Source: Grammothele lineata (Eukaryota; Basidiomycota; Agaricomycetes; Polyporales; Polyporaceae). Taken from it: a DNA stretch of 64,000 nucleotides. The translations under genes and the position numbers were made by a program. The stretch is from positions 62,001 to 126,000 of the forward strand of contig NDFF03000161.1 in the NCBI GenBank assembly GCA_002150815.3, written 5' to 3'. Under the pieces are notes generated by a model. That model did no database searches. It had not been told where the DNA came from and saw only the letters and a list, made by a program, of their open reading frames with translations. The first letter of the stretch is position 1. Each line of letters opens with the position of its first letter. Of this stretch, positions 24,654-36,706 are shown piece after piece.

Positions 24654-24998
24654 GTGGTGTATGGCGCGACGTCGACCGTTCGTGCGGGCTTGGGCTGGGG
24701 CGCAATGCGCGTCGACGTCTTCGCCAACGATCATACTTCTTGCGTGGCACGGTGCGCGATGTCACCTCAGATGGCTCGCGGCTCCAGGACCGTTCGCGCG
24801 AGCAGCGCGGCGACGCGCGTCGCGTCGCGGCCGTCTGTACGTGCGAGTTGGAGTCGCGACCGATCAAGCGTTTGCTCGCGAGTGACGAACGTCATCGTGA
24901 GTCGTGACCGAGTGACTGGCCCCGTTCGGCGCCTAGAAAAAACGACCTCGACGAAAAAACGGGCGCTTCAAAACTACGCCCAATTCTGAGCGGCCCTA
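24654..24998 (-). repeat. Right terminal inverted repeat
   Basis: Mirror of the left arm. The outer end reads GAGCGGCCCTA on the plus strand. Confidence 0.9.
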
Positions 24999-26252
24999 AT
25001 GTGATGTTGCGGTAGGCCTTATCTCACCGCGCTCCCTACCGGGCCGTTCTGCATCCGATACGTACATCGAATGGCCAGCACAATGCGGCATTGCTCGAGT
25101 ATCGATGCAATTTCTTACGCCACGCTTGGGGTCACTGGACGGACAGAACGGCGCGAATACAGACAGTACAGTGGCAAGATGGAGACGCTCATGGATGTCT
25201 CAGACTCGGTCACCTTTGCTAACCTGTTCCGCCACCGACGTCGATGAGATCGATCGGTGGCTGAACTGGACGTTTCAAGTTCACGACTGGCCACAGATAT
25301 AACTCGTGTAGATACCCGTGTCCGTTGGTGACTGGTTACGGGCGCCGAGGTACACCTTCAAATTTCAACGCTTCAAGGCCTCATCTAAGTAGTTTCGGGC
25401 CGAGTCGTGTCCCGGAGGCCGTAGCCAGTCGTCAATGGGGGCTTTCGGCCAATCAATCACACACCCCATGATCTGTGCCCCGGCCTCCAGGAACGCACGC
25501 GTCGCGCAACGCACCAACATGCAGGCCAGGCGCTCCCGGAACGAGTAACCCGTCCTCGAAGTGAAGACACCAGCAGAGGCGTTGATAGGCACAAGTCCGA
25601 TGCAAGTTCAAGTGAACGTGAACAGAAGCTAATCCTGCGGCGTGGCTGGTGCCATTGAAGCTCGCGACGTAATGGTGGACCGTGGCAGGCAATAGCTCCT
25701 TGGGCAGGATGTGGGATGGAGACGCATGGAGGCGCACTGGGGCAAGGGAAAGCCACAAAGCCGTAGGAAACCCAGCGAGTGGTAACGGCGCGCTGCCGCT
25801 TGGTTGCCGCAGCGGTGCCGCGGGGATAAGCACGTTAATCGTGCGATGGGATCTCGCGCCGTCAGACCGCTCGCGCTTCGGCTGTTCCTATGCACAGCGG
25901 TCCTCCCGGGAGTTCCTTTTGTCCTCCCCGGTTCACGGCTCCCTGAGCCAGCCTGAGCCTGATTGAACGAGCTGATATACCGCTAGCTGGCCCGCCCGCG
26001 TGGCCCTACTCTTTTCCACTGCACTCGGCTCGTCCCCGTGCCTGGCTTCCCGCTCCCCGGTCTCCGGGCTCCTTACCTCCGCGACTTTTTACGCCGGTCT
26101 CACCCATCCTCACGCGTAATACGTATATATCGTAGCTAGACATGTAGGTGCTCCTGTTCCTTCGCGCTCAGCGCGTACCGTCGTCTTCCAGGCTCTCTGT
26201 CCCTCCTCGCTGCCGCCGCAACACCCCACGCTCTCTACCAGATCTGTCAAAG
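24999..26252. other. Intergenic region with an unexplained minus-strand frame
   Basis: The right part is the lysophospholipase promoter (TATATAT at 26124-26130). On the minus strand, 25592-25365 encodes a protein-like stretch (TSRTGYSFRERLACMLVRCA, then IDWPKAPIDDWLRPPGHD), and 25833-25580 in another frame includes ASFNGTSHAAGLASVHVHLN. They could be two pieces of one decayed or spliced gene, but I recognise no family and do not call a CDS. Confidence 0.4.
26124..26130 (+). promoter_or_regulatory. TATA box of the lysophospholipase gene
   Basis: TATATAT, about 125 bp upstream of the ATG at 26253. Confidence 0.5.
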
Positions 26253-28263
26253 ATGCGCTCGGTCGTGTTCCTCACTGTCCTTTCCCATGTCCTCTCCCTC
26301 TCCGCAGGGGTATCTGCCCAGGCGGCCGCGGCGGCTGCATATGCTCCCACCTTCACCTCCTGCCCATCCGGCACCTCCCTCTTGCGCAACGTCGGAACCA
26401 ACCCGACCGCGCAAACCCTCTCCGACGGCGAGACTGCGTACGTGAACGCACGGACAAAGGACGTCCTCCCCGCTGCGTGGGCGGCGTACCTCGCGAACGT
26501 CGAAAAGGCCTCCCCCGGGATCCGGCTCCCCGAATATGTCCCGCTCATTCTCAACAACACCTGCGGTATGGACGCGTTCCCCACCCTCGGCATCGCGACC
26601 AGCGGCGGCGGCCACCGCGCTGCGATCGTAGGCGCCGGCGTCCTCAACGCACTCGACGCCCGCAACTCCACCTCCGCTGCTGCAGGCACTGGCGGCCTCC
26701 TCCAGGCTGCTACGTACCTCGCGGGTCTTTCGGGCGGCTCATGGCTTGTCGGCTCGCTTGCACAAGCCGACTTCCCCACCCTGCACGACCTGATCTTCGG
26801 CTCGGACACCACAACCGGCTGGCAGACACAGCTCGACCTCATGTCCCCAAGCGACAACTCGACGATCACGAACGAGTACATAGTGACGGTCATCGAGGAG
26901 CTCATGTACAAGTACGGGGAGGGCTTCCCGGTCACCATCGCCGACGTGTGGGCGCGCATCCTCTCGCGCCACTTCGTCCAGGGCACCACCTCGAGCAACC
27001 TCCTCGACGCGTCGCTCACGCACGGTGCGGGTGTCACGTTCTCGGGCATCACCGAGCTGTCCTCCTTCACGAGCCACAACCAGCCGTTCCCAATCGTCCT
27101 CGGCAACACGATCACGAGCAAGGACAACAGCTCGCAGTACATCGCGCCCATTCAGGGTTTCGTCCCCCTCCAGAACCTAATTTACGAGTTCAACGTCTGT
27201 GAGTAGGATCTTCAGCCAGTACTCAAGCAGTATGCAGCTCTGAACTTGCTTCTCTTCCACAGATGAGACTGGTTCTTGGGATCCTGTCCTTGGTGCGTTC
27301 ACGCCGACCAAGTACCTCGGTTCCCCGAACGACACCGTATGCGTGACTGGCTATGACCAGATGTCGTTCGTTGAGGGTATCTCCTCCGATCTCTTCATCG
27401 AGTACAACACCTCTGTGGGTCTATTCTCATCCGTTCTAATGTACATCTGTGCTCACATGGTTGCAGTCGTCTGACGTCACGGCCTCTGCTATTGAGCCCA
27501 TTCTCGCCGCTCTCGAGGCGTACTTCCCCGAGGATGGTCTGCGTCTCGATACCGCTGCGCTTCCGAACCCCTTCTTTGACGTCGCGTCTGAGACGTTCCC
27601 CGATGCGGACCAGACCATCCTCCAGCTCGTCGATGGTGGTATGGACGGCGAGGTCACGCCATACCAGCCTCTCCTCGTCAAGGCACGCGGCGTCGATACC
27701 ATCTTCGCGCTCGACGCGGTCGCGGATGACTCGGAAAACTGGGCCCTCGGCCTGTCAATGATCGTACGTGCACGCCTCACCCTCATTACCTATGGAGTAG
27801 GCACTGACGAACGTGGCCGCGCGACGACTACCAGACCACTCAGGACCGCATCAACACGTTCTACCCCGACACCTACGACTTCCCCACCGTCCCGACGACG
27901 ACGGACGAGTTCGTCTCCGAGGGGCTCAACACCCGCCCGACCTTCTTCGGCTGCGACATCCCCGCGAACACGACCGACGCCCCGCTCATCATCTACGTCG
28001 CGAACGGCGGCGCCCCGCTCGGCGAGGCCCCCGTGACCAACACGAGCACGTCGCAGACACAGTACGACCTCGACCTCGTCGCGGCCATGCTCGACCAGTC
28101 CTTCGACCTCGCGACGCAGGGCATGAGCAACGGCACGGCCGTCAAGGATCCCGAGTGGCCCGCGTGCTTGGCTTGCGCCGTCACGGACCGCGCCCGCCGC
28201 GATCTCGGCGTCCGCCGTAGCGGCGTGTGCGCGAGCTGCATGGCGCGCTACTGCTTTAACTGA
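26253..28263 (+). CDS. Lysophospholipase / phospholipase B, secreted, 607 aa
   Basis: Hydrolyses acyl esters of (lyso)phospholipids outside the cell or at the wall. Four exons: 26253-27198, 27263-27414, 27467-27763 and 27835-28263, total 1824 nt. An upstream in-frame ATG (26148) would hide the signal peptide MRSVVFLTVLSHVLSLSAGV, so 26253 is preferred. The cPLA2-type catalytic core is present: oxyanion glycine loop SGGG at residues 117-120, nucleophile elbow GLSGGS with Ser160, and the catalytic-Asp segment QLVDGGMDGEVTPYQPLL. There are several N-glycosylation sequons, the fungal RPTFFGCDIP motif, and a Cys-rich end (WPACLACAV; SGVCASCMARYC). Intron 3 must splice to the AG at 27834, because any acceptor before the in-frame TGA near 27803 would stop translation. 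No GPI tail is evident, so it is probably soluble or wall-bound. Confidence 0.95.
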
Positions 28264-28993
28264 GTGTAACGAGCGGGGTCACCGGGTCGAGTGATGTTGA
28301 TATATATGGTTGTCGATATGCCCACGAACACGCCTAACGAACGAGTCTCCTATGACGTGCGATCATTGATTGCGGTGGTTTGGGGTTGTGTGCGCGTTCG
28401 CTCGTTCACCTTACGTATTCGGCGACGCCTCGGAGCGAAGGGTTGGAAGCCGTTTCCTCTTTCTCTGTCTCAAAGTCTCTTCTGTCTACATACGTTAACG
28501 ATGTACTCTTAGTCTTCTATTTCGTCTTAATGCAGTTGATGATCGCGTACTACCACAGATCCAGATGCGTCTGAAGTCTCATAACTATGAGCGATGGAGC
28601 AACGAAACGAGTTAAGTCTTCTCGGTATCCGTACATCGGACGGCTGAGCTGAGAGCCGCCGAGAGACCCCAGCTCCGAGTTCCAGAGCCCCTAGGGATGC
28701 GCAAACAAAAGGGACCGGAACCTTCGAAAGATCTTCACCTTCAAGTTCACTATCGCCTGCAAACGAAGAGGCTCAAAGAATGTGTGAATTACTTTGCGTA
28801 TGTACGTATGCTAGGTTATGCTATATGTTGGATCTTCTCATGAAAGAGACTACAATGCACCGACGCCCACGTACGTTACATAGTACGCGTACAAGTCTGT
28901 TGCTCGCCCGAACCCATCACATCCACTCAAAGTCCAAGGAAACTAAAAACCGCAAATCCATCAAACCCACTGCGCACCGCAGGTCGCTACAGC
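28264..28993. other. 3' intergenic space between convergent secreted-protein genes
   Basis: 730 bp between two stop codons facing each other. No gene or repeat recognised. Confidence 0.55.
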
Positions 28994-30285
28994 CTACGCG
29001 AAGATCGCGACCGCAGCGAGTACGCCAGCGACGGTTGCAACGAGGGACACGCCGAGAGCCTCGATCGCGCCGCTGTCGGTCGTCGAGCTACTCGAGCTCG
29101 AGCTAGAGCTAGAGCTTGTCGACTTCGCTGACGACGCGGTACCAGAGGAACCGCTCGAGCCCGACGCGGTCGCGAAGAGCTCGCTGGACGCGTAGGTGAC
29201 ACAGTTGCTCGTCGCGGCGGACGTCGCCGTGTACGGGACGGTGCTGATAGCGCCGAGGGACTCGTCCGGCTGCGAGTACGAGGTCGTCGTGCCGGCCGAG
29301 TCGGTGTATTCGCCGGGGATGGGGAACGAGTCGGAGTCGCAGTACTGGAATTCGCCCTCGTCGTAGTCGGAGAGCGTGTACTTGGAGGGGCAGTTGTACG
29401 CGAGGCCGATACGGTCGAGCGTGTGCTGGCACTTGCCGTCAGGGTTCGTGCCGTTGTCGTTGCACCACTTGAAGCAGAACATGTTGTTGCCGATGAACCT
29501 AGCGCGCGAAAGCAATGAGCGGGATACGACGCGGGCAACAGGCCGGGCGCAAACTCACTCAGTCCAGTGACGGACCTGGTAGAGGTCGTCGTCGGGAGAG
29601 AAAGTGACAGAGTACAGGAGACCACCGATAGGGTTACCGCGCTGGAGATACATCGTGAGTATGCGTCGAAGTAGACTGCGAAAGGTGCCAGCACGTACGC
29701 CATCCTGTCCTCCGGAATCGAGCTCGCCTCCAGAATCGGTGGAGTTGATGTTGATCTTCGTCTGGTCAATGATACCAGTCATCATGTACGCCTCCCCGTC
29801 GTAGAGCAGCTGAATGCCCTTGATGGTGCCCTCGGGCATGATACGAGTGCCGTGGCCCGCTTTGGTGCAGTACGCAACGACCTCGCCCTCTGCGTTGCCA
29901 ATAGTATTCAACTCGGGAGGACCCCACAGGCAGAAATCTGTGTGGCGCAATCCATGAGCAAGACGGCGGGCGAAGTAGGTGAGGAAATGTGGCACGTACC
30001 GTCAATGCCATTCTGGACGAGGGTCTGGCAGAGGGAGGAGTCGCCCTCGGTGGTGCTGTTGCAGATATTGTAGCCAGTCTGGTATCCGCGCGTGTAGATG
30101 TCGTGACCGTCGTAAGAGAAGACCTGGTAAGGCGCGTCGGAGGGACGGGGGTATTCGAGCGAGATAAGGGGAGTTGCAGGCCACGCGACGGTGGAAGACC
30201 CCGCGGCAGACGTGGTGGTAGTCGAGGCTGACTGGGCGGCGGCGGCCCCCGCAAGAAGGGCAAGAGAAAGAGCGACGGAGGCCAT
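28994..30285 (-). CDS. 'Macrofage activating glycoprotein'-type GPI-anchored surface protein
   Basis: Homologue of the basidiomycete proteins annotated as macrofage activating glycoprotein; the molecular role is unknown and the name comes from an immune assay, not from fungal biology. The start at 30285 gives a signal peptide (MASVALSLALLAGAAAAQS). The conserved body follows: SLEYPRPSDAPYQVFSYDGH, TRGYQTGYNICNSTTEGDSS, FCLWGPPELNTIGNAEGEVV, YCTKAGHGTRIMPEGTIKG, NSTDSGGELDSGGQDG, RGNPIGGLLYSV, and the Cys-rich NNMFCFKWCNDNG with GKCQHTLDRIGLAYNCPSKY. The C-terminus has a long poly-Ser/Thr stretch followed by a hydrophobic tail (GVSLVATVAGVLAAVAIFA), the layout of a GPI-anchor signal. The stop is at 28994-28996. 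It faces the lysophospholipase gene. Confidence 0.9.
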
Positions 30286-31027
30286 GACGATGGCAAGGAC
30301 TGGTGCGGAGAAGGAGATTAGGGCAAAGGTCGAAGGGCGGAGGGCGCAGCGGATATTTGAGGAGCTCGCTTGGAACGGCGAGGGGTATCGTCGGAAGTGT
30401 CCAGGCCGATCGCTCAGATACTATGAACATTTTCTTCAGCGGGGGATCCGAGGCTGCGGACGAAAATACCGTCGATCGCATCGACCATCCGACTACCGGC
30501 ATTCAACCACCTCAAGCCACAAGGCGATGTTGCCACCAGTTCTGGTACCGCGATCAGCTCAGTGCACAATATCGTGTGCAAATGAACACTACGAACGTGT
30601 AAACGTACCAGGCTGAGGGCACTCTTTTCACTCACATGCTGCCTGCGAGCGCAGAACTAGACGAGTGAGGTATTTCGCGGTCCCGGAACTTGCGGCAACG
30701 TTCATGCAGCCCGGATTAGGAGTCGCTGCGCACTGCGCAGCCCGCCACCGGCGGTCACGCAGGACGCGCTGCGATCCACCCCGTTCCTGCAGTTGCGAGT
30801 GGAAGGTAGCGCGCATATTTCGTAGGCATAGACCTCTGTACTCGACTCGAGGTCCGTCGAGAAACAGGGCTGAAAGAGATGGATGCTCATTCAGAAGATG
30901 AGGCTTCTCTGGGGTGGCGGTGGTCAACGGCGGACTCCGAAATATCCAATCGCCGACAGTTATCCGGACATCGGAGAGTCAAAATAATTATCCGGCGCTC
31001 GATAAGCCGACCTACTTAAGGACAAGT
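30286..31027. other. Intergenic region
   Basis: 5' flank of the glycoprotein gene and 3' flank of the F-box gene. Nothing else seen. Confidence 0.55.
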
Positions 31028-32677
31028 TCAGTGAACGCGTAATACGCCCGCATCCACCATCGGCTTCAAATTGGCGAGGGGAAAAACCTGCATCAGGAAT
31101 GCGACAACCTGTTCGCTCTCAGTGCGCGAGAAGCATACACCGTCGACCCACAGCGTGCGCAAATGTATCTGCGAATATGACACCCCGCTCTCTCCATTTG
31201 TACCTTCCGACGGATCAGGCAACGCAGAAACGTTGAGGCCCAAGGGTATCCGTAACGTCTCCAAACAAGTACACCCTCGCGCCAACAATTGGAGCGACGC
31301 AGCCGACGGACGCGCCATGCCGCGCCTTGGGCCGTCTTCGGGCAGGGCGATGTCGAGTACCTCTAAGGAGGGCCATGCTGCCGCCATCGCTGCGACATCT
31401 GCATCATCCATTGCGATGCCCGCCGGGTCGCGCACGGTGAGTGAAAAAGTGCGAAGCTGTGCAAGAGGGAGTAGGCCACGGATGTACGTAGCGAAGGCGC
31501 CAGGGTTTGTAGAGGCGAGCGGCGCTCGCGCGCGCGAGCACTCGGCGCGGAGGGTGTGTAGGGACGAAGCGAAACGTGCACTAAGAAGCGCGCAGGTCTT
31601 CGACCAACCTTCAGCATTGCTGGAGGTGTCGAGGAGGGACATGGAGGCGGTGTGGAATGAGAGAGAGGATATAGAGGCGAGGACCTCTTCGATTTGCCAA
31701 GGGGAACCGGATATGCGGAGAGATTGGAGAGCATGGAGAGTCGGATGATCAAAGTGGCTCCCCTCGGTCGAATGAGGGGATATATCGTTGTTGGATGCTC
31801 CTCGAAAATCGAGCGACAGCGTTTCGAGACGTGGCATCTGTGCGCACGACATCAGCACGGCGTGAGGGGATGTGAAGACCGAGCCGAGGTGTAGTACGCG
31901 TAAGTGCGTAAATTCTGGAGGCGCCTCCGCGCATGGGGAGGGGAACTCGATTCCCTCCAGGGACAATTCTTCGACATCCGGCGTACACCGCTGTAAAAGG
32001 GCCGATACAGAACACTCAAAGAAGCCCCCAAGACTGTGTCGAGGAGCCGTTTCTGGGGGATTGTTCCCATGACCTCCGGTAGGACTTGGAAGAGCGGCTT
32101 GAATATGGAGTGATATTCGCTTCAGGGAAGGAGAGGCGAATGGGATGCATGATGCTACAGGCGAGAATTGCAGCCATGAGAGCTCTTGTAGGTTGGGTAG
32201 GAGCGGCATGCCTGACGAATGGGATCGTTGGACAAGCGCACAGAAGGCGCCGAACCAGGGCTGTTGTTGAAGGGTGCCGAAATGCTGATAATGGAGCTTG
32301 CGCACGCGGCGGGCGTAATGGCGGAAACGTGCCCATACGCTGTCAGGTACGTCCTCGTGAGATGTCTGAGAATCGAGTTATGTGATAAGCGTCGTGCATG
32401 GCGTCGAGGGACAAGGCACTCTTACGGAGGTGAAGGAGACTTCTTCCCATGCTCGCGGGAGAAGCCTCATCAGGGGGCCGAAGCCATGGAGTCTGTACCA
32501 GAGAACGTCTAGGGCTGGTACACTCATTGCACAGGACACTCGAGCGCAATGCGCGAGCGTTTTCTCGCACCCGGGAGGCAATTGAGTCAGAATATTTCGC
32601 ACAACTTCATCGATGAGCCAAAGTCTGTGAAAACCATGTCGTCGGGGTATATCCGAGGACGATGATAGCGAGGCCAT
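31028..32677 (-). CDS. F-box protein with leucine-rich C-terminal region, 529 aa
   Basis: Probable substrate adaptor of an SCF ubiquitin ligase, of the large variable family found in mushrooms. Two exons: 32677-32426 and 32365-31028, with a 60-nt GT-AG intron of phase 0 between them. Residues about 15-70 form the F-box (LWLIDEVVRNILTQLPPG; HCARVSCAMSVPALDVLWYR). After the join come VPDSVWARFRHYARRVRKL and irregular leucine-rich repeats such as LLPNLQELSWLQFSP, FTHLRVLHLGSVF, MPRLETLSLDFRG and WPSLEVLDIALPEDG. No degradation target can be inferred. It is distantly similar in plan to the gene at 50547-52274. Confidence 0.85.
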
Positions 32678-33857
32678 GTTGTTGGGGTGGATGTGCTACG
32701 AGGCGTCAGTTAAGTGGACTACGAGGAAGGAAACACAGGGTATGGCTTACGAGGAAGAGGGTACAAGTAGCTCAACGTGAGTTACTTCGTAACCTACCCC
32801 GAGATATAAGCGAAATCGAGGGTAACCGCTCGCCTATTGAGTTTAGCGACCCGTTGTATGCTCGCCCAAGCGGAATGGCGTGGAGATGACGCGACGGGGT
32901 CGGACCCTCAGGAACGCTAACTCGGTAATCTCTTCTATGCTTCCGACAATGTTAACGGTGTCTTGCGAGGCAATAGCCATAAACCGAAATGGGGCGTTTA
33001 GATGGCAGTTTCCAAGCGAGGAACGGGAATAGTCGCGACGCCATGGTCATGCATACGTGGAGACGAAGCAACGAGAGCCTGGAATGACTGGAGGACTGCG
33101 CTTGTCAGACAAGAAGTGGTGTCAGAAGTCTTGTACTTACCTCATAGCCCCGACTTGAAGCTGATGAGCGCGCTATAAGCTGATCCTTACGGAAAGTGCA
33201 GACGCTTCTGCCATGCATGCCCATCACGACTCGAACACGAGGGAAGCAGCGATGACGGGACGACAAGCCCTTCCCGCTTCCCGTGGCAGATGGACGTAGA
33301 GAATCCTTCACATATGACGTACGAATTGACCGTAAATTTTTGAGTTGTGGATGACAATGAAAGAGCGCTTGCAGAGCGGTAGATGTCTTGTAGGCCTGTC
33401 GGAGGTAGTGTTGCCATGTGTTGGAGTATAACTCCGACGCGGGCTGGCCTCGGGCAAGTTAAATGAGCTCGCGATCGAGACCCGTTGTGAATGCCGGACT
33501 AGCGCCACGTCGACTTGGCTTGGCTCGAACTGCGGGTGCAGTGGAAGTAGAAACTCGACGATTAGCAAAGGTCGGAGGCTAATCCACAATGTCATCCGTA
33601 AAGCAATGGAAGCTGTCAAGGGATCGTCCCTGCATCATGCTGTATCTAGGCGAGCCCAAGAATAGCGCAAGACGACGCACGGAACTCACCAAAACTATCA
33701 TGGAATCGGCCTATGAGACGAACTCGAGATGTCCACTGCGTACACAGATCGAACAGATTGAAAATACAACTGAACGTCTGAAGTTATGCAAGATAACAGA
33801 GCACGGATGTACAGGAATAACGTATGCTGAGGCAGTCTCACCGACATAATCGTACCA
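32678..33857. other. 1.2-kb intergenic region
   Basis: 5' flank of the F-box gene and 3' flank of the helicase gene. Frames on both strands are short and featureless. Confidence 0.55.
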
Positions 33858-36706
33858 TCACCTCCTGCTCCGCAGCATCTGCAGCGCCAGCTCCTCCTCT
33901 TCTTCGAGCGTAGACACGGCAGGTGCGGCATTCTTGCGGGACTTCTTGGACGGAGGTGGCCTCTCATACTCCTCGTCTTCCGACTCCGACGGTAGGTCAA
34001 ATTCGGGTGATACGTAGCCGTCGTCCTCCGACAGCTCCGCAATTGTGGGGCCCATAGCACCCTCGTTTTCTTCGCCGTCGTAGTATCCCTCTCCCTGTGG
34101 AAAAGCGTTACACCGATGAGTGCTCCGTACTTATACCACATATACACGATTGCAAGAAAGACGAAGTTTGACGAGGTTTCACGTACCTCGCGCTCGCGCT
34201 CCTTGCGCTTCCGCTTCTTCTCGCGCTTCTTCTCCTTCGCCGCCGCTTTGTCCACGACATCCGCAACTTGGAGCCTCCCACGCTCCTCCTCCGCGAAGCG
34301 CTTCCCCGCCGCGCGCACGTCCTGCGCGTCTTGAAACACGCTCGCGACGTCTTGCATCTCATACAGCTCATGCGGGTTCCCGTCGTCGTCGAACACGAGC
34401 TTGTGGCCCTTGGGACCGGACTTGGCGATCGCTTTCTTCGAGAGGGCCATCCGCGCCTTACGCTTCGACGTGAAGCCGGACTCCATCACGGCATCGGGCA
34501 CGTCGTCGTCAAGCTCGTGATCCGCACGCTTGAGGGTGATGAACTCGTCGTCCGAGTCGTCTGCGTTGCCGTGGTCAACGAGTTTCGTATAGTGCTCGGA
34601 GAGGATGTTCTGGTTTTTGCGTTCAAACATCTTGTCGTACTTAGTACGCACGCGAGCGGGCTGTGAGGGAGGCGTCATTTAGAATATCGGAAGGTGTTGA
34701 GTTAGAAAGTACCTTCTCCGACGGCTTCTCCGCCGCAGGCTCATCGTCTTCGTCTTCCGAGTCCTCCCCAGACGACTCAGATCCCTCGTCGCTTTCGTCG
34801 TCTTGCTCGCTATCTTCCACTTTGGGTTGCGCGGCAACGGCCGCCACGGCTCGCGATGCGTTCTTCTTCCGCTTCGCCACCTCCTTGCTCAAGAACTTGA
34901 TCTTCGGCATACCAGGAAGACCGAGAGACTCCGAAAACTTCTCTACCGGAAGTTCATCGAGCTTGAAAACGGACTTGTCCTTCTGCAAATAAACGGAGCG
35001 GAGGTACGATACGAAGGCCTGACGTGGGCGAAGATGAGGCGTTAGCATGCAATCCGAGATGCGACACAGCGGAACTTACCCGCTGTCCGAGGTACTTGAT
35101 TTCCGGGTCCTGGAATGCCAGCCTCTGAAGCTGGTTGGCGATCTCCTGCGTCTTGCTCGCCTTGATCTTGATCTTCTGGATCTCGACATTCTTCTTCTTT
35201 AGCGCAGCAACCATGCCCTCTTCCTCGCTCGGCAAGAGCAGCAGAAGCCCCTTGCCGGCACTCTCATACCGCGCAGTACGACCGACACGGTGGATGTAAG
35301 TCTCCGCATCTTCGGGTGCGTCGACCTGGACAACCCAGTCGACTGCAGGGAAGTCTAGCCCACGCGCAGCGATGTCGGTCGCGAGGAGGACGGCATGCTT
35401 CATGCCCGTGAAGCGCTGAAACGTTGAGAGGCGCGTCATTTGCTTTTGCTTGCCGTGTAAGTGTAGGAGCGGTATGCCCGGGTGCATCTTGCAGAACGTC
35501 TCAAATACGAAGCGGACCTGCTTGCAACTGGACATAAAGACGAGTGTCTTGGATTGGAGGTGGCTCTTGATGAAACTCCAGAGAACGTCGAGCTTGTGAT
35601 GCAGCTCGCATATGACATAGTGCTGCTCCAAAGATTTCGGTGTCGCACCTTCAGTGAGAGTCTCTTCAATCCCGACTCGTACGGGATCTTTAAGACTGAG
35701 GCGAGCGAGATCAGCGACAGAGTCTGTCTGGGTTGCAGAGAAGAGTAAGGTCTGACGCGACTTTGGTAAGTGCGATAAGAGTGCCGTGAGCGTGCGCTGA
35801 AAGCCCATGTCGAGGATGCGATCTGCTTCGTCGAGTACTGTGGAAGGTTGAGTATATGCACTCGTGATTCCCAGGTACCTCTCCGTAGGAGTCGGTGGAG
35901 GAGATGGAGAAACGTACCTAGCATTTGTAAGTTGTCACATTCAAACCCGATGGTCTGGTCCATATGTTGAAGCAGACGTCCCGGTGTCGCAACAAGGATA
36001 TTCATCCGGGATAGCCTCTCCCGCTCGTCCTTCAAGTTCTTTCCGCCAATCACCAGGCCCGCAGAGAAGCTGTGGTATCCGCCTATGCTTCTGAGGACTT
36101 CGAAAATTTGGACCGCCTTTGCACGTGTTGGCATGGGCATGAAACGCGTCAAGTAGCATAGGACTCACCAGTTCTCTCGTCGGTGACACAATCAAAGCAC
36201 CTAAACCGTCCTGGGGACCCCATTTCTGACGATAAAGGATCTCGAGGACTGGGATAAGGAAAGCAAGCGTCTTTCCACTACCCGTTCGGGCGGCACCGAG
36301 TACGTCCTTCCCCTTGAGGGATATCGGTAGACTCTTGGCTTGAATGTCGGTCATATCAACGAAAAAGGCGCGCTTGAGTCCTTGAAGACGGCCTCAGTCG
36401 ACATCTTTGTGCATCTTTGTGCATATCGACGATTCAGAACTCACCTCGTTTGGTGTGATCAGAGATTGGAAGGTCTGCGAAAAGCTTCAGACCGGGCAGG
36501 GGTTCCTAGGTCGTAATATACTATGTTAATGAGCATATAAACAGTTCAACTTGATCTCAAGACCTCACAAAGTTAACAGCAGCCTGTTCAAGGTCCTCAA
36601 GAGCCTTGCTTTCCTGCAACTTTCTGCTCTTCTTCGACTTCAGCTTGGGATCCGGCTTCTTGCCTTTTCGTTGTCTGGTAGGATTGGAAGGGCCGGCCTG
36701 TGCCAT
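33858..36706 (-). CDS. dbp4: DEAD-box RNA helicase Dbp4/Hca4 (DDX10 type)
   Basis: Nucleolar ATP-dependent helicase for 18S rRNA processing (release of U14 snoRNA in yeast). The start at 36706 gives [17 protein letters not shown], a basic tail. Helicase motifs follow in order: Q-motif region [13 protein letters not shown] with TDIQAKSLP, motif [10 protein letters not shown], Ia PTREL, Ib [16 protein letters not shown] ([13 protein letters not shown]), [35 protein letters not shown] and [10 protein letters not shown]. After the core come the Dbp4-type region [16 protein letters not shown] with [12 protein letters not shown], then a long charged tail (acidic Ser/Asp/Glu runs, [34 protein letters not shown]) ending ALQMLRSRR at 33858. 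All ATPase motifs are intact. Confidence 0.95.

Larger units (their letters stand above)
23700..24998. mobile_element. Non-autonomous DNA transposon-like element with long inverted arms
   Basis: About 1.3 kb bounded by two inverted arms of about 345 bp (23700-24044 and 24654-24998). By hand alignment the arms differ at one base (T/C near the GGGGTCAGTC segment), with weaker similarity for about 15 bp more. The outer ends read TAGGGCCGCTCAGAATTGGG. TA lies at both outer edges, which would fit a Tc1/mariner-type TA target duplication if the true termini begin GGGCC; AAT is also shared if they begin AGGGCC. The 610-bp interior is AT-richer and has no transposase-like frame, so it would need a transposase from elsewhere. 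The near-identical arms imply a recent insertion or arm homogenisation. The superfamily is not settled; a foldback or Mutator-like element is the main alternative. Confidence 0.85.

Noticed and set aside
23709..24989. Matching 110-130-residue frames on opposite strands in both arms of the element
   Set aside because: They are the same sequence seen twice because of the inverted repeat; the translation is Arg/Ser/Val-rich with no transposase features.
27764..27834. Possible disrupted splice site or frameshift in lysophospholipase exon 4
   Set aside because: An in-frame TGA near 27803 first looked damaging, but the branch-point-like CTGAC there and the AG at 27834 give a normal intron that keeps the frame.
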